A DNA stretch of 7,960 nucleotides from Burkholderiaceae bacterium (GCA_023253905.1 JALREG010000064.1:1-7960), one strand, 5' to 3'; counted from the first letter of the stretch, positions 1-6,607 are shown. Numbers and translations: made by a program. The notes: generated from the letters alone by a model not told the origin.

Positions 1-567
1 GACGGCACGGTAGGGAATGGGCAGCTGGTCGAAGTCGGCTTGGAGGCGTGAGGCCGCGACATAGCTGCGCAGCAGGTCCTCGATGTTGCTGGTGTTGAGA
101 ATACCGGCCGGCAATATGGCCTGCCTGTTGCGCAGGCCCATTTCGATATCGTTGCTGTAGGTGGCCCCGGCACGCTTCTGTTCGATGGCCTGCAGGTCGC
201 GTTGACCGGCGCCGCCAACCACCTTTTTCCAGTCGATGCCGACGACGAACCGTTCCAGCTCATCAGACGGGATGCCGGACGCGTAGCCGCCGCCCACAAG
301 CGCACCCATGCTGGTGCCGGCGATACAGTCGATCGGCACGCGCATCTCTTCCAGCACTTTCAGCACCCCGATATGGGCGCCACCCTTGGCGCCGCCGCCG
401 GCCAGCACCAAGCCGATGCTGGGCCGTAATGACGGGGTGGCGGCGACGTCAGCGGCGCCTGGCCCGGAGCCTAGGTCCGCGCCCGCGCCCGCGGCATAGG
501 CGGTACAGGTCAGCCAACAGCACGCAAACGCAGCGGCCAAGGGCAGCCGGAGAAAGACGCGCGACAT
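1..567 (-). CDS. Patatin-like phospholipase, exported, N-terminal 189 residues (cut by window edge)
   Basis: Predicted serine lipid acyl hydrolase of the patatin family, entering the envelope through an N-terminal signal sequence. Visible: a hydrophobic segment at residues 5-26 ([14 protein letters not shown], ending AYA-A like a signal peptidase I site); the glycine-rich oxyanion-hole motif GGGAKGG at 57-63; and the nucleophile elbow GTSMG at 84-88 with Ser86 as catalytic serine. These are the two N-terminal signatures of the family. The catalytic Asp (DGG/DGA motif) and any C-terminal outer-membrane domain would lie beyond position 1, so completeness cannot be judged. The ATG at 567 is preceded by AGGAG with 8 bases spacing and begins exactly at the signal peptide. 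Cys21 does not sit in a good lipobox (Thr precedes it), so a lipoprotein is not supported. The gene diverges from the peptide/PqqD set, and I see no functional tie between them. Confidence 0.93.
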   Translation of the reverse strand, partial: MSRVFLRLPLAAAFACCWLTCTAYAAGAGADLGSGPGAADVAATPSLRPSIGLVLAGGGAKGGAHIGVLKVLEEMRVPIDCIAGTSMGALVGGGYASGIPSDELERFVVGIDWKKVVGGAGQRDLQAIEQKRAGATYSNDIEMGLRNRQAILPAGILNTSNIEDLLRSYVAASRLQADFDQLPIPYRAV

Positions 568-800
568 CGATGACACTCCTGGGCGGACGGCGCCCGACGC
601 GGCATCTCACCCCAGTGCGTAGAGTCTGGTGCTGTGGGCTGAGCTCGGGCGCAATCGAGTCTAAACGAGATCACCGCCGAGGGGCTTCCAAGATCCGCCT
701 TGGATGATCGAATTCTCGCGCGCGTGGGTCGGGCCACGAAGTCACAATTCGGGGCATTGTTCAGATTCATGTCTCGTTGGAAAGAACTGGTGCTTGAAAG

Positions 801-829
801 TTGACATTAATATGAATAGTCTCTTGTCT
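801..829 (+). promoter_or_regulatory. Possible sigma70-type promoter for the peptide-PqqD-GT2 set
   Basis: An AT-rich island in an otherwise GC-rich gap carries a perfect -35 hexamer TTGACA at 801-806. At 17 bases spacing the -10 position reads TTGTCT (824-829), a weak match. An alternative pair is TTGAAA (794-799) with TAGTCT (817-822). The location, 20-50 bases before the 58-residue ORF and in the right orientation, supports a promoter, but the -10 box is not convincing. Confidence 0.35.
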
Positions 830-851
830 TCCCGTCCTAGAGAGACATGAC

Positions 852-1028
852 ATGCAAAAACAATCCGACCAGCCGGACACGTCGGTCGATCAGCCGTCGG
901 ATCAGCGTGAGAGCCGTAACCTCGACCAGACTCGTCGGGAGTTCGTCGCACGCCTTGGGCTCACGGTTGCGCTGCCGGTCGTTTCAACCCTGAGCCTCAC
1001 GTGGTCGAAAGAAGCGAAGGCGTATTGA
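852..1028 (+). CDS. 58-residue peptide with twin-arginine-like segment; candidate substrate peptide of the PqqD/HprK set
   Basis: Short ORF immediately upstream of the PqqD-like gene. ATG at 852 is preceded by a purine-rich AGAGAG (840-845), an acceptable ribosome binding site. Residues 1-27 are polar and rich in Asp, Gln and Ser, with DQP occurring twice. Residues 28-34 read RREFVAR, a twin-arginine-like motif (RRxF). A hydrophobic stretch follows (LGLTVALPVVSTLSLTW, 35-51), and the protein ends KEAKAY, an AxA-type cleavage site with a single Tyr after it. If it is a Tat signal, virtually no mature protein would remain. Very short RRxF...PVV... proteins next to PqqD-like genes resemble RiPP-type leader or substrate peptides, so it may be recognised by the neighbouring PqqD-like protein; that is inference. 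There is no conserved lasso-precursor YxxP/GxxxxLT signature. Homologues in other genomes would be needed to prove the ORF. The alternative ATG at 847 is in another frame and is not favoured. Confidence 0.6.
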   Translation: MQKQSDQPDTSVDQPSDQRESRNLDQTRREFVARLGLTVALPVVSTLSLTWSKEAKAY

Positions 1029-1070
1029 GCACGCACCCACGACGTCAAACCAGAGTTCGAGGCTTGCATT

Positions 1071-1328
1071 GTGAGACTTCGAAAGACAGCCCTCACCCAG
1101 TCGGACAAAGTCGACACTGACGCTGTCGTCCTGAATCTGGCCAGCATGAATTGTTTTCTGCTGAACGACACGGCGGCTGTGCTCTGGGACGCACTGGATC
1201 ATTTCGATGACAGCGAGGAGCTCGTCGGCTTGTTGTCGAGCGCGGGCGTTCCCGACGCGGCGCGGGTCATCGAACGATACGCCGATGATCTGATCGCAGC
1301 GGGGCTGGTCGAAGCCGATCTGACGTGA
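1071..1328 (+). CDS. PqqD-like protein (RiPP recognition element fold)
   Basis: 85-residue protein with the PqqD family pattern: an N-terminal beta-strand section (VDTDAVVLNLASMNCFLLND, residues 14-33), then the NDTAAVLWDAL helix (32-42), an acidic linker, and a C-terminal helix pair ending in DLIAAGLVEADL. In RiPP pathways PqqD-like domains bind leader peptides and deliver them to modifying enzymes. In kinase/nucleotidyltransferase systems of the HPr-rel-A type a similar stand-alone protein occurs, with unknown partner. The length matches stand-alone family members. The start is GTG at 1071 with GAGG 8 bases upstream. The stop TGA (1326-1328) overlaps the ATG of the following glycosyltransferase, so the two are very probably translationally coupled and in one operon with the 58-residue peptide (42-base gap). 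The likely role is adaptor for the kinase, transferase or glycosyltransferases encoded around it. Confidence 0.85.
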   Translation: MRLRKTALTQSDKVDTDAVVLNLASMNCFLLNDTAAVLWDALDHFDDSEELVGLLSSAGVPDAARVIERYADDLIAAGLVEADLT

Positions 1329-2398
1329 TGTCGAAAGGGCATCTGGCGTCGCCCTCGATCGCCCGGAAACGGCGGCGGGTCAGCGTCCTGATTCCGGCGT
1401 ACAACCATGAGCACTACGTTGCCGAGGCCATCGCCTCGGCACTGGCGCAAGACTGGCCAGAGATCGAACTTCTGGTGCTCGACGACGGCTCAACGGATGG
1501 CACGCTTGACGCTGCGGCCCGCGCCATCAGGGGCGAGCGCCGGGTACGCTGCGCGCTCGCCAGCCAGGCGAACGCGGGCGTCTGCGTGACGCTGAATCGG
1601 CTGATGTCTGCTGCGACCGGCGACATTCTCGCGATTCTCAATTCCGACGATCGGTTTGCTCCATCCCGGCTGACCAAGATCATCGCTGCGGCTGGAACCG
1701 CCCCGCGTTTTTTCGGCTTCAGTGCGGTGCGTTGCTTCGAATCCGGCCGAACAGACGACTTTGAGCGGTTTCAGGGCTGGTATGCGGATGCGTTACGCAT
1801 GGCTGGCGCCGTTCCGACTGCGGGCTATGCCCTGTTGCTGGCCAATTTGTCGATCAGCTCGAGCAACTTTGTGTTCTCGCGGGAACTGGTCGAGAAATCC
1901 GGCGGCTTTGATCCAGCGCTGCCGCTGACTCAGGATTGGGATTTCATCCTACGCTGCCTACCCTTTACGGAGCCTGTTTTTACGCCCGAACCGCTCCTCG
2001 ATTACCGGGTTCATCCGCTGAACACTTGGCGCAACCACAGGGCGACCAATCGGGCCCAGTGCCTCGCGGTGCTGCGCAGTTACTTTCAGTGCAAGCCAGC
2101 CTTCGAAAACCCCATGGCGCCCACGGCGGGCGCCTGGCGGCGTTATCTTCCCATGTTTCTAGCCATGGCCCGCCAGCCCGGGTCGGATGACAGCCTCGCG
2201 CACTTTTTGCGGCAGCAGGGCATTGCGCCAGAGCCGGTGTTGTCCGTGCCGTCCGTTGACAACAGCGTGGAGAGCGCGGCGATCTCCTCGCTCGTGGCGC
2301 TGGCTGCGACAGGCCCGTGTCAGCGCGCGGACCCCGCCACCCTGACGGCGTCGGTTTCGGAGCGATGGTCGACCACCCGTCAAGCATTCGCCCGATGA
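1328..2398 (+). CDS. Family 2 glycosyltransferase (GT-A fold), stand-alone
   Basis: 356-residue inverting-type GT2 enzyme, expected to be cytoplasmic and to move a sugar from an NDP-sugar to an unknown acceptor. Visible: the N-terminal nucleotide-binding strand VSVLIPAYNHEHY (18-30), LDDGSTDGT (51-59), the metal-binding DxD-type motif LNSDD (104-108), GGFDPALPLTQDWDF (192-206) with the acidic acceptor/base region at Asp203, and YRVHPLNT (226-233) as in many GT2 proteins. There are no membrane segments. Residues from about 310 to the end are Ala/Ser-rich and match nothing I recognise. ATG at 1328 shares one base with the PqqD stop (TGATG); a GTG at 1325 in the same frame is the alternative and adds one residue. 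The protein is clearly paralogous, over about 300 residues, to the N-terminal half of the convergent GT2-kinase fusion, including NPMAP and the W-R-[RW]-x-P segment after the catalytic domain. Confidence 0.92.
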   Translation: MSKGHLASPSIARKRRRVSVLIPAYNHEHYVAEAIASALAQDWPEIELLVLDDGSTDGTLDAAARAIRGERRVRCALASQANAGVCVTLNRLMSAATGDILAILNSDDRFAPSRLTKIIAAAGTAPRFFGFSAVRCFESGRTDDFERFQGWYADALRMAGAVPTAGYALLLANLSISSSNFVFSRELVEKSGGFDPALPLTQDWDFILRCLPFTEPVFTPEPLLDYRVHPLNTWRNHRATNRAQCLAVLRSYFQCKPAFENPMAPTAGAWRRYLPMFLAMARQPGSDDSLAHFLRQQGIAPEPVLSVPSVDNSVESAAISSLVALAATGPCQRADPATLTASVSERWSTTRQAFAR

Positions 2399-2464
2399 GT
2401 TTCGAATACGTGGACGTTCGCTACGTCATCTTCGTGGCAGTCGGTAGGAGGAACCAGGTTCATC

Positions 2465-2480
2465 AGACCCTCAGGGGTCT
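2465..2480. terminator. Weak hairpin at the convergent gene junction
   Basis: AGACCC-TCAG-GGGTCT gives a perfect 6-bp stem with a 4-base loop between the GT2 stop (2398) and the end of the convergent fusion gene. It includes that gene's own stop codon (2471-2473). There is no T-run on either strand, so it is not a standard intrinsic terminator. The position between convergent genes is the main argument. Confidence 0.2.
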
Positions 2481-4627
2481 ATGCGAGACCTATCGGCACG
2501 CAACTGCCCCGCAATAACCATGACGCGGTCAAGCGCTTCGTCCGTGCGATGTTCCCCAATCTCGAGCGCAAAGTGGGGTACCTGAAGCAGGCCCACGTAT
2601 TGGGCGTCGAGGGCATTGGGCGCCTCTGCGTTCCATCCGCGAAGCTGCGGTACCAGTAGGCCGCGTGCCTCGGGCAGCGCCAGTTCCCGTATGACACATG
2701 TGTTCCCGCCTCCACGCGAGAGGTGAAACACCGCAGTAATCGGTAACCAATCATCGGGAGAGACAGCATTGCCCCGGCGCAGCATCAACGTTTCCTCGTC
2801 CTCTAGCATGCCGCGAAGCGGCCGCGCCTGCGGCTTTACGCCGTCGGGAAGTGGGGCGCTCAGGGGCACCCGCAACTTCACGGGACGCGGCAGTGCCTGC
2901 ACTCGCGGCGCGCCCACCGCCACGCGAACCTGATCGTCGCCCAACACGGTCAGACCGCGGGCCAACGCGCGTAGGGTTGTCGTTGACTTCCCTGCGTGGG
3001 GCGCCCCACACAGCAAGACCGCGCGCTCTTCCACAACGATCGCTGCGGCGTGTAGCAGCGGGCAGGCGGCCGCCCCTGACAGGAACTCGCCAAGGGTCAA
3101 TGCCAGCCAGATGAGTCGATCCTCATCGTTGCGATAGTGCCGCAATTGGTCCTGCACGAAGACCGTCTGCGCTGGAAGCGCATTGAGGTCGGCTCTACCG
3201 AGGACGACGTCGGAGGGCTCCGCCACAAGCCCGGTCAATTCGCTCAGGTCGCGAAGCGTGGCGACGTCGTGCGTGGCGACGACGGTCGCCGCCCCGGCCC
3301 AGGAGAATGTGGCAGCGGCTGATCGTGATGGGCGGACGCGCGGTATTGTCGGTGTGACGCCCAGAATCCGCTGCCGGACATCCTGCCATCGTGCCGCGGC
3401 GGCCATGCGAGCCTCTGCCAGCGCGGGCGGCCCATCGGTCCGTGAACTGTTCTTGAACTGGGTCAGCGCATCGGCAATCCACGCCTGCTCGATGCCGACT
3501 GGGAGAATCGTGGGCTGATCGGCCGACCGACGCGACAACGCCAGCAGATGGCGTGTCAGCATCTCGTATGCAGCAGGCAGGTGGCGCTGCCAGATCAACG
3601 CGAAGTACGGCATCCAGCGCGGGAAGTTGGGCGCCGCAGGCGCCAGCGGATTCGTGGTCCGGGCGGTCGCCCAGGCCAGATAGGCACGATGCAGGGATCG
3701 TATCTCTCGACCCGAGGGATCGGCCTGTTCCCGGTAAGTGTTGGTGCCGTGTATGCGATAGCGATAGAGCGGATCTGCCACGAACACGGGTTCCGTCAAT
3801 GGCAGCGCGTCCAGCAGAAACTGCCAGTCATGGCAGATGGGCATCGTCTCGTCGAAGCCGCCGACTTCCTCGTACAACTTACGGGAAAACAGCAGATTCC
3901 CTGAACTGATCGCGATGTTGGATAGGAGCAGCGCGAACCCCACCGCGGGAAAGCACGCGCCGAGCGCAAACGCTTCGGCCATCCAACGGGGGTGTTGCGC
4001 CAAATCCGGTTGGTCAGCGTCACCAAAACACTCCACGCCGCTGAATGTGATGCAAGGCTGGTCAGCATCAAGCGTTGGCAGCAGGTGCTCGAGGCGTCTG
4101 GTCTCCCAGGCGTCGTCCGAATTCAGGATGCCGATGATGTCCTCATTTAGCGCCCCAATCGTTTCATTCAGCGTTCGTGCGGCGCCGCGGTTCGTCTGTG
4201 CGCGAAGCTCGACCTGGATTGGGCCGGCGGCCGCCAGCGCGCGCGCCGCGGCAACGCGCGATCCGTCGTGTGAGCCGTCATCGACCACGATCACGCGGTC
4301 CGGTGGGCGAGTCTGCGACAGCACGCTTGCAATCGCGGCTTCGACGTAACGTTCGTGGTTGTAGACCGGAATCACCACCGCGACACGCGGGCGCCTTGCG
4401 GTGGGCGTCACGTCCTGGAGCCTTGATGTTGATGCATGCTGTGCGTGATCACGGGTAGTCAGACGAGTGATGGTGGCGTCGCGAGCATATTCACTGCGAT
4501 TGGCCTTTGCCATGGCGAGGGCCAGGGACGAAGCTTGGACAAGTCGGAGCCCCAGTCCTGACGGCCATGCCTGACGGTTTGATGTGACTCGAGCGCCCCT
4601 GCCGTGTGCCTGTGGCCCGGTGTTCAC
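2471..4627 (-). CDS. Fusion protein: GT2 glycosyltransferase domain + HPr kinase-related P-loop kinase domain
   Basis: 718 residues from the furthest start. GT2 domain about 80-395: VAVVIPVYNHERY (82-94), VDDGSHDGS (115-123), LNSDD (168-172), HDWQF (266-270), YRIHGTNT (290-297). A linker of about 35 residues follows. The HprK-related domain covers about 435-718: LLHAAAI (524-530), Walker A GAPHAGKST (541-549), GDDQV (563-567) with the paired Asp typical of HPr kinase, then a long beta-rich tail. HprK-related proteins in such systems phosphorylate non-HPr substrates; in paeninodin-type lasso clusters the homologue phosphorylates the peptide. The substrate here is unknown. No membrane segment is visible. 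The start is uncertain: GTG at 4627 has no good ribosome site; ATG at 4513 (residue 39) or GTG at 4411 (residue 73, AAGG 9 bases upstream) are plausible, since residues 1-79 look non-conserved. It is convergent with the GT2/PqqD set and divergent from the nucleotidyltransferase gene. Kinases of this type normally stand alone, so the fusion is notable. Confidence 0.9.
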   Translation of the reverse strand: MNTGPQAHGRGARVTSNRQAWPSGLGLRLVQASSLALAMAKANRSEYARDATITRLTTRDHAQHASTSRLQDVTPTARRPRVAVVIPVYNHERYVEAAIASVLSQTRPPDRVIVVDDGSHDGSRVAAARALAAAGPIQVELRAQTNRGAARTLNETIGALNEDIIGILNSDDAWETRRLEHLLPTLDADQPCITFSGVECFGDADQPDLAQHPRWMAEAFALGACFPAVGFALLLSNIAISSGNLLFSRKLYEEVGGFDETMPICHDWQFLLDALPLTEPVFVADPLYRYRIHGTNTYREQADPSGREIRSLHRAYLAWATARTTNPLAPAAPNFPRWMPYFALIWQRHLPAAYEMLTRHLLALSRRSADQPTILPVGIEQAWIADALTQFKNSSRTDGPPALAEARMAAAARWQDVRQRILGVTPTIPRVRPSRSAAATFSWAGAATVVATHDVATLRDLSELTGLVAEPSDVVLGRADLNALPAQTVFVQDQLRHYRNDEDRLIWLALTLGEFLSGAAACPLLHAAAIVVEERAVLLCGAPHAGKSTTTLRALARGLTVLGDDQVRVAVGAPRVQALPRPVKLRVPLSAPLPDGVKPQARPLRGMLEDEETLMLRRGNAVSPDDWLPITAVFHLSRGGGNTCVIRELALPEARGLLVPQLRGWNAEAPNALDAQYVGLLQVPHFALEIGEHRTDEALDRVMVIAGQLRADRSRIDP

Positions 4628-4673
4628 CTTGAGCGCCCGCGTTGCTCAGCGATACAGTGCACGCGCGCGAGGT

Positions 4674-4707
4674 GGGGAGTGTCCATGATCAGCTGGGCGC
4701 AGTGATG
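4674..4707 (+). promoter_or_regulatory. Possible coupled leader ORF (6 codons) before the nucleotidyltransferase
   Basis: GGGGAG (4674-4679) lies 5 bases before ATG 4685, which opens the six-codon frame MISWAQ ending TGA at 4703-4705. That stop overlaps the ATG (4705) of the nucleotidyltransferase as TGATG. The strongest ribosome site in the region therefore belongs to the mini-ORF, and the main gene has only a weak one of its own. This suggests translation by re-initiation. It may also be coincidental. Confidence 0.3.
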
Positions 4708-5769
4708 AAACACGTCGACGAACTGCTCCGGCTGTTTCTCGCGGAGCTGGTCGGCGGAGCGCGGGCCGACCCCTTTGCATTGCGGTGCGGACTCGCTGCG
4801 CTCGACCCTGCCTCGCTCACGCTGTTTCGCACGTCCGCGGACACCAATCGCGTGCTTCCTGCGCTGGGCTTCGTGCTCGATCGCGGGCCGGGCGCCGAAA
4901 ATGTGCCGGATGACGTCCGCGTCCCAGCCCTTCAGGCCTGGCAGGCGAATCGACTGCGTAACCGCGTGATTGTCATGATCGCGGGCCACGTGCAGCAGGC
5001 GCTGGAAGCGGCGGGCGGCGAACCGATCTTGTACAAGGGCATCCACTACGTGGATTGGCTCTGGCCGGACATCGGCGCCCGGCGCCTTCAGGATCTCGAT
5101 CTGGTGATGCCGGGCTTCGACGTTGCGAGCGCCGCCGCGGCCCTGCGCCCGCTGCAATTCGAGCCGATCGAAGAGCCGCCCAGCGATGCGGTGCACCTGC
5201 AGCACCCGATGGGTCTCGAGATCGACCTGCACCATCGATTCCGGTTGTTCGAAGGTCTTGATCTCGCTTCGGCTGCGGTCCGCTACACGCCGCGATTCGA
5301 TCCGAATGGCCGATGGCGTGTCTTCGAGCCCGAGCGAGAGCTCGCGACGCTGATCCACCATCACTGCAGCGATCACATGGAGGCCGAGGGCGCGCGGCTT
5401 TGTTGGATCGCCGATCTGGCGCTGCGATTGCGCATCGCCGAACACGAGGACATCGAGCGCGTCTGTGCGCTGGTTGGGGATGTCCGACGCATCCAGCGAA
5501 TCTCCTGGCTGGTGGCGCTGATTCAGGATGCGCTTGGTGTGCCCCTGGAACGTTGGCGCCGGAACCTTCCGCCGCCGCGCGAGCCCGCAGATTGGGCGAC
5601 GGTCATGGCGTCCAATCGGCTGCTTCCGTTTGGCCTGCCGCGTTCCCGCGGGTGGGCGCGTTACGTCGTTTCCGCAAGTCAGCGCTGGCGTCATCGCTGG
5701 GGGCCGAGACCAGAGCTGGCCGATCTGCGGCGCCTTCCGGCGGTGATGAGGAGCCTCGGCGGGTCGTGA
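4705..5769 (+). CDS. Nucleotidyltransferase family protein (NTP_transf_5 type)
   Basis: 354 residues from ATG 4705. The family belongs to the polymerase-beta-like nucleotidyltransferase superfamily and transfers nucleotidyl (or related) groups to unknown acceptors. Visible: YKGIHYVDWLW (110-120), matching the LKG...Y motif; RRLQDLDLVM (126-135) with Asp130 and Asp132 as the metal-binding pair; the third acidic strand EIDLHHRF (172-179); and LATLIHHHCSDH (213-224) followed by CWIADLAL (233-240), which corresponds to the RWLxD-type helix. The N-terminal ~100 residues and the Arg-rich C-terminus are less conserved. The frame stays open upstream to a TTG at 4642, but the region has no good ribosome site, so the ATG is preferred. 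Homologues accompany HprK-related kinases and PqqD-like proteins, and in one lasso-peptide system (pseudomycoidin) the homologue modifies the phosphorylated peptide. It starts divergently from the kinase fusion, so shared control of the two is plausible. Confidence 0.88.
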   Translation: MKHVDELLRLFLAELVGGARADPFALRCGLAALDPASLTLFRTSADTNRVLPALGFVLDRGPGAENVPDDVRVPALQAWQANRLRNRVIVMIAGHVQQALEAAGGEPILYKGIHYVDWLWPDIGARRLQDLDLVMPGFDVASAAAALRPLQFEPIEEPPSDAVHLQHPMGLEIDLHHRFRLFEGLDLASAAVRYTPRFDPNGRWRVFEPERELATLIHHHCSDHMEAEGARLCWIADLALRLRIAEHEDIERVCALVGDVRRIQRISWLVALIQDALGVPLERWRRNLPPPREPADWATVMASNRLLPFGLPRSRGWARYVVSASQRWRHRWGPRPELADLRRLPAVMRSLGGS

Positions 5770-5808
5770 AACCGACATTCGGCCTCACCTGGCTTGGCCC
5801 CCGCCTCG

Positions 5809-6099
5809 TTAGTAGAACGTTTCAAGCGCCTCGTATACCGGGTCGCCGTCCAGACAGGCCATGATTGCGGGTGCCGCACGCTGATGGTAAGGCGCGTTCG
5901 CGTAGACGTCGTTTGCCGCCTGGTCCTTGAACTCGATGAGGTACACGTAAGTTCGCGGCTGGTCCGCCACGCGGCGCACCTCCCAGGTCTTTGGTTCCGG
6001 CTCGTTCGCGTGCACGTTGGCCTTGAGCGCCGCCACCAGCTGCTCGAACTCGGCCACCTTGTGCTCCAACACGCGCAGACGAATCAACATACGGTGCAT
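5809..6099 (-). CDS. Antibiotic biosynthesis monooxygenase (ABM) fold protein
   Basis: 96-residue single-domain protein of the dimeric ferredoxin-like alpha/beta barrel type (ABM/YgiN-like). The pattern fits: the opening strand MLIRLRVLEHK, a helix AEFEQLVAALKANVHANEPE, a strand TWEVRRV, a strand TYVYLIEFKDQAANDVYANAP and the histidine segment YHQRAAPAIMACLDG. Such proteins are cytosolic and either oxidise small aromatics without cofactor or act as accessory dimers; the substrate is unknown. ATG at 6099 is chosen because a strong GAGGGGGG (6105-6112) stands just upstream and the fold starts at once; ATG 6090 is a minor alternative. The frame remains open upstream, but that stretch does not look like protein. 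The gene converges with the nucleotidyltransferase gene (39-base gap) and diverges from the phosphatase remnant. No functional link with the glycosyltransferase/kinase group is evident. Confidence 0.8.
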   Translation of the reverse strand: MHRMLIRLRVLEHKVAEFEQLVAALKANVHANEPEPKTWEVRRVADQPRTYVYLIEFKDQAANDVYANAPYHQRAAPAIMACLDGDPVYEALETFY

Positions 6100-6108
6100 T
6101 TCATCCCC

Positions 6109-6140
6109 CCTCAAGAACCCACGGAATCGAGGGTTCGAGG
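6109..6140 (-). promoter_or_regulatory. Hairpin in the ABM gene 5' leader that pairs with its ribosome binding site
   Basis: Read on the minus strand, CCTCGAACCC (6140-6131), a 10-base loop, then GGGTTC-TT-GAGG (6120-6109) form a 10-bp stem with a 2-base bulge. The final GAGG is part of the GAGGGGGG ribosome binding site of the ABM gene, so folding could mask translation. It could equally be a DNA operator. It is seen in sequence only. Confidence 0.4.
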
Positions 6141-6238
6141 ATATTGTGCGCGCGCGCGTTGCGCGATGAGTCCTGTGCGCACGAGGGCGCGAAGACGGAT
6201 GTCGAGTGGCCGCAGGAGACGTTGGCGATGGAGCCGGC

Positions 6239-6607
6239 ATGAAGAAGGTCTTGTACTTCGTCCGCCACGGATGCACAGAGTGGAACGCGATTGCCCGGAT
6301 GCAGGGGCAATGGAACTCGAACCTCGATGATCCGGGGCGGGAGCAGGCCGAGATCGCCGGCCGCTGGCTCGCGCATCCTGCCAGCACGATTGCAATCGTC
6401 TCGCACCGCATGATCGGCAAGGCGATGTTGCACACGCTGCTCGATCTCCACGAGGCACGCGCGCTCTCGTTCCACCAGCCGAACGACCATGTGTTCCGTG
6501 GGTCGATCGATGGTGATGCGCGCGTCGCCGAACACTTTGACGGCGGTCGCGGGCCTTGCCCGGGGCTCGACGAGCATGTTGGCGAGCGCGTGGCGCGTCC
6601 GGCTTAG
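6239..6607 (+). CDS. Histidine phosphatase (phosphoglycerate mutase-like), internally deleted, probably non-functional
   Basis: 122 residues, against about 190-210 for the family. The N-terminus is normal: VLYFVRHGCTEWN (4-16) with the phosphohistidine motif RHG at 9-11, then MQGQWNSNLDDPGREQAEIAGRW. At residue 44 the chain jumps straight into the C-terminal part, LAHPASTIAIVSHRMIGKAMLHTLLDL, carrying the second catalytic His56, and continues HQPNDHVFR. The middle is missing: the ASPLxRTRQTA segment with a catalytic Arg, and the ExxxGxW segment with the acid Glu. In addition the usual SHG after the second His is SHR here. The reading frame stays open, so this is an in-frame deletion of roughly 80-100 residues. 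ATG 6239 has GGAG 5 bases upstream (6230-6233); a GTG at 6206 is less likely. A broken gene is the best reading; a shortened protein with a new role cannot be excluded. Confidence 0.75.
   Translation: MKKVLYFVRHGCTEWNAIARMQGQWNSNLDDPGREQAEIAGRWLAHPASTIAIVSHRMIGKAMLHTLLDLHEARALSFHQPNDHVFRGSIDGDARVAEHFDGGRGPCPGLDEHVGERVARPA

Noticed and set aside
687..704. TCCAAG-N6-CTTGGA inverted repeat in the gap between the patatin and peptide genes
   Set aside because: Short arms, no T-run, not placed at a promoter or gene end; expected by chance.
852..5769. Standard lasso-peptide biosynthetic cluster
   Set aside because: No asparagine-synthetase-like cyclase, no transglutaminase-like protease and no precursor with the usual leader signature are present; only accessory families match.
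4624..5778. 384-codon minus-strand frame opposite the nucleotidyltransferase
   Set aside because: Arg/His/Gln-rich sequence without domain signatures, mirroring the codon bias of the real plus-strand gene.
6145..6159. Alternating purine-pyrimidine (GC)n tract, possible Z-DNA former
   Set aside because: Only 15 bases, and common by chance in GC-rich DNA; no link to a function.
5812..6435. N-terminally extended (208-residue) version of the ABM protein
   Set aside because: The first 112 residues are Arg/Pro/Ser-rich, lie antisense to the phosphatase gene and resemble no protein; a strong ribosome site stands directly before the 6099 start.
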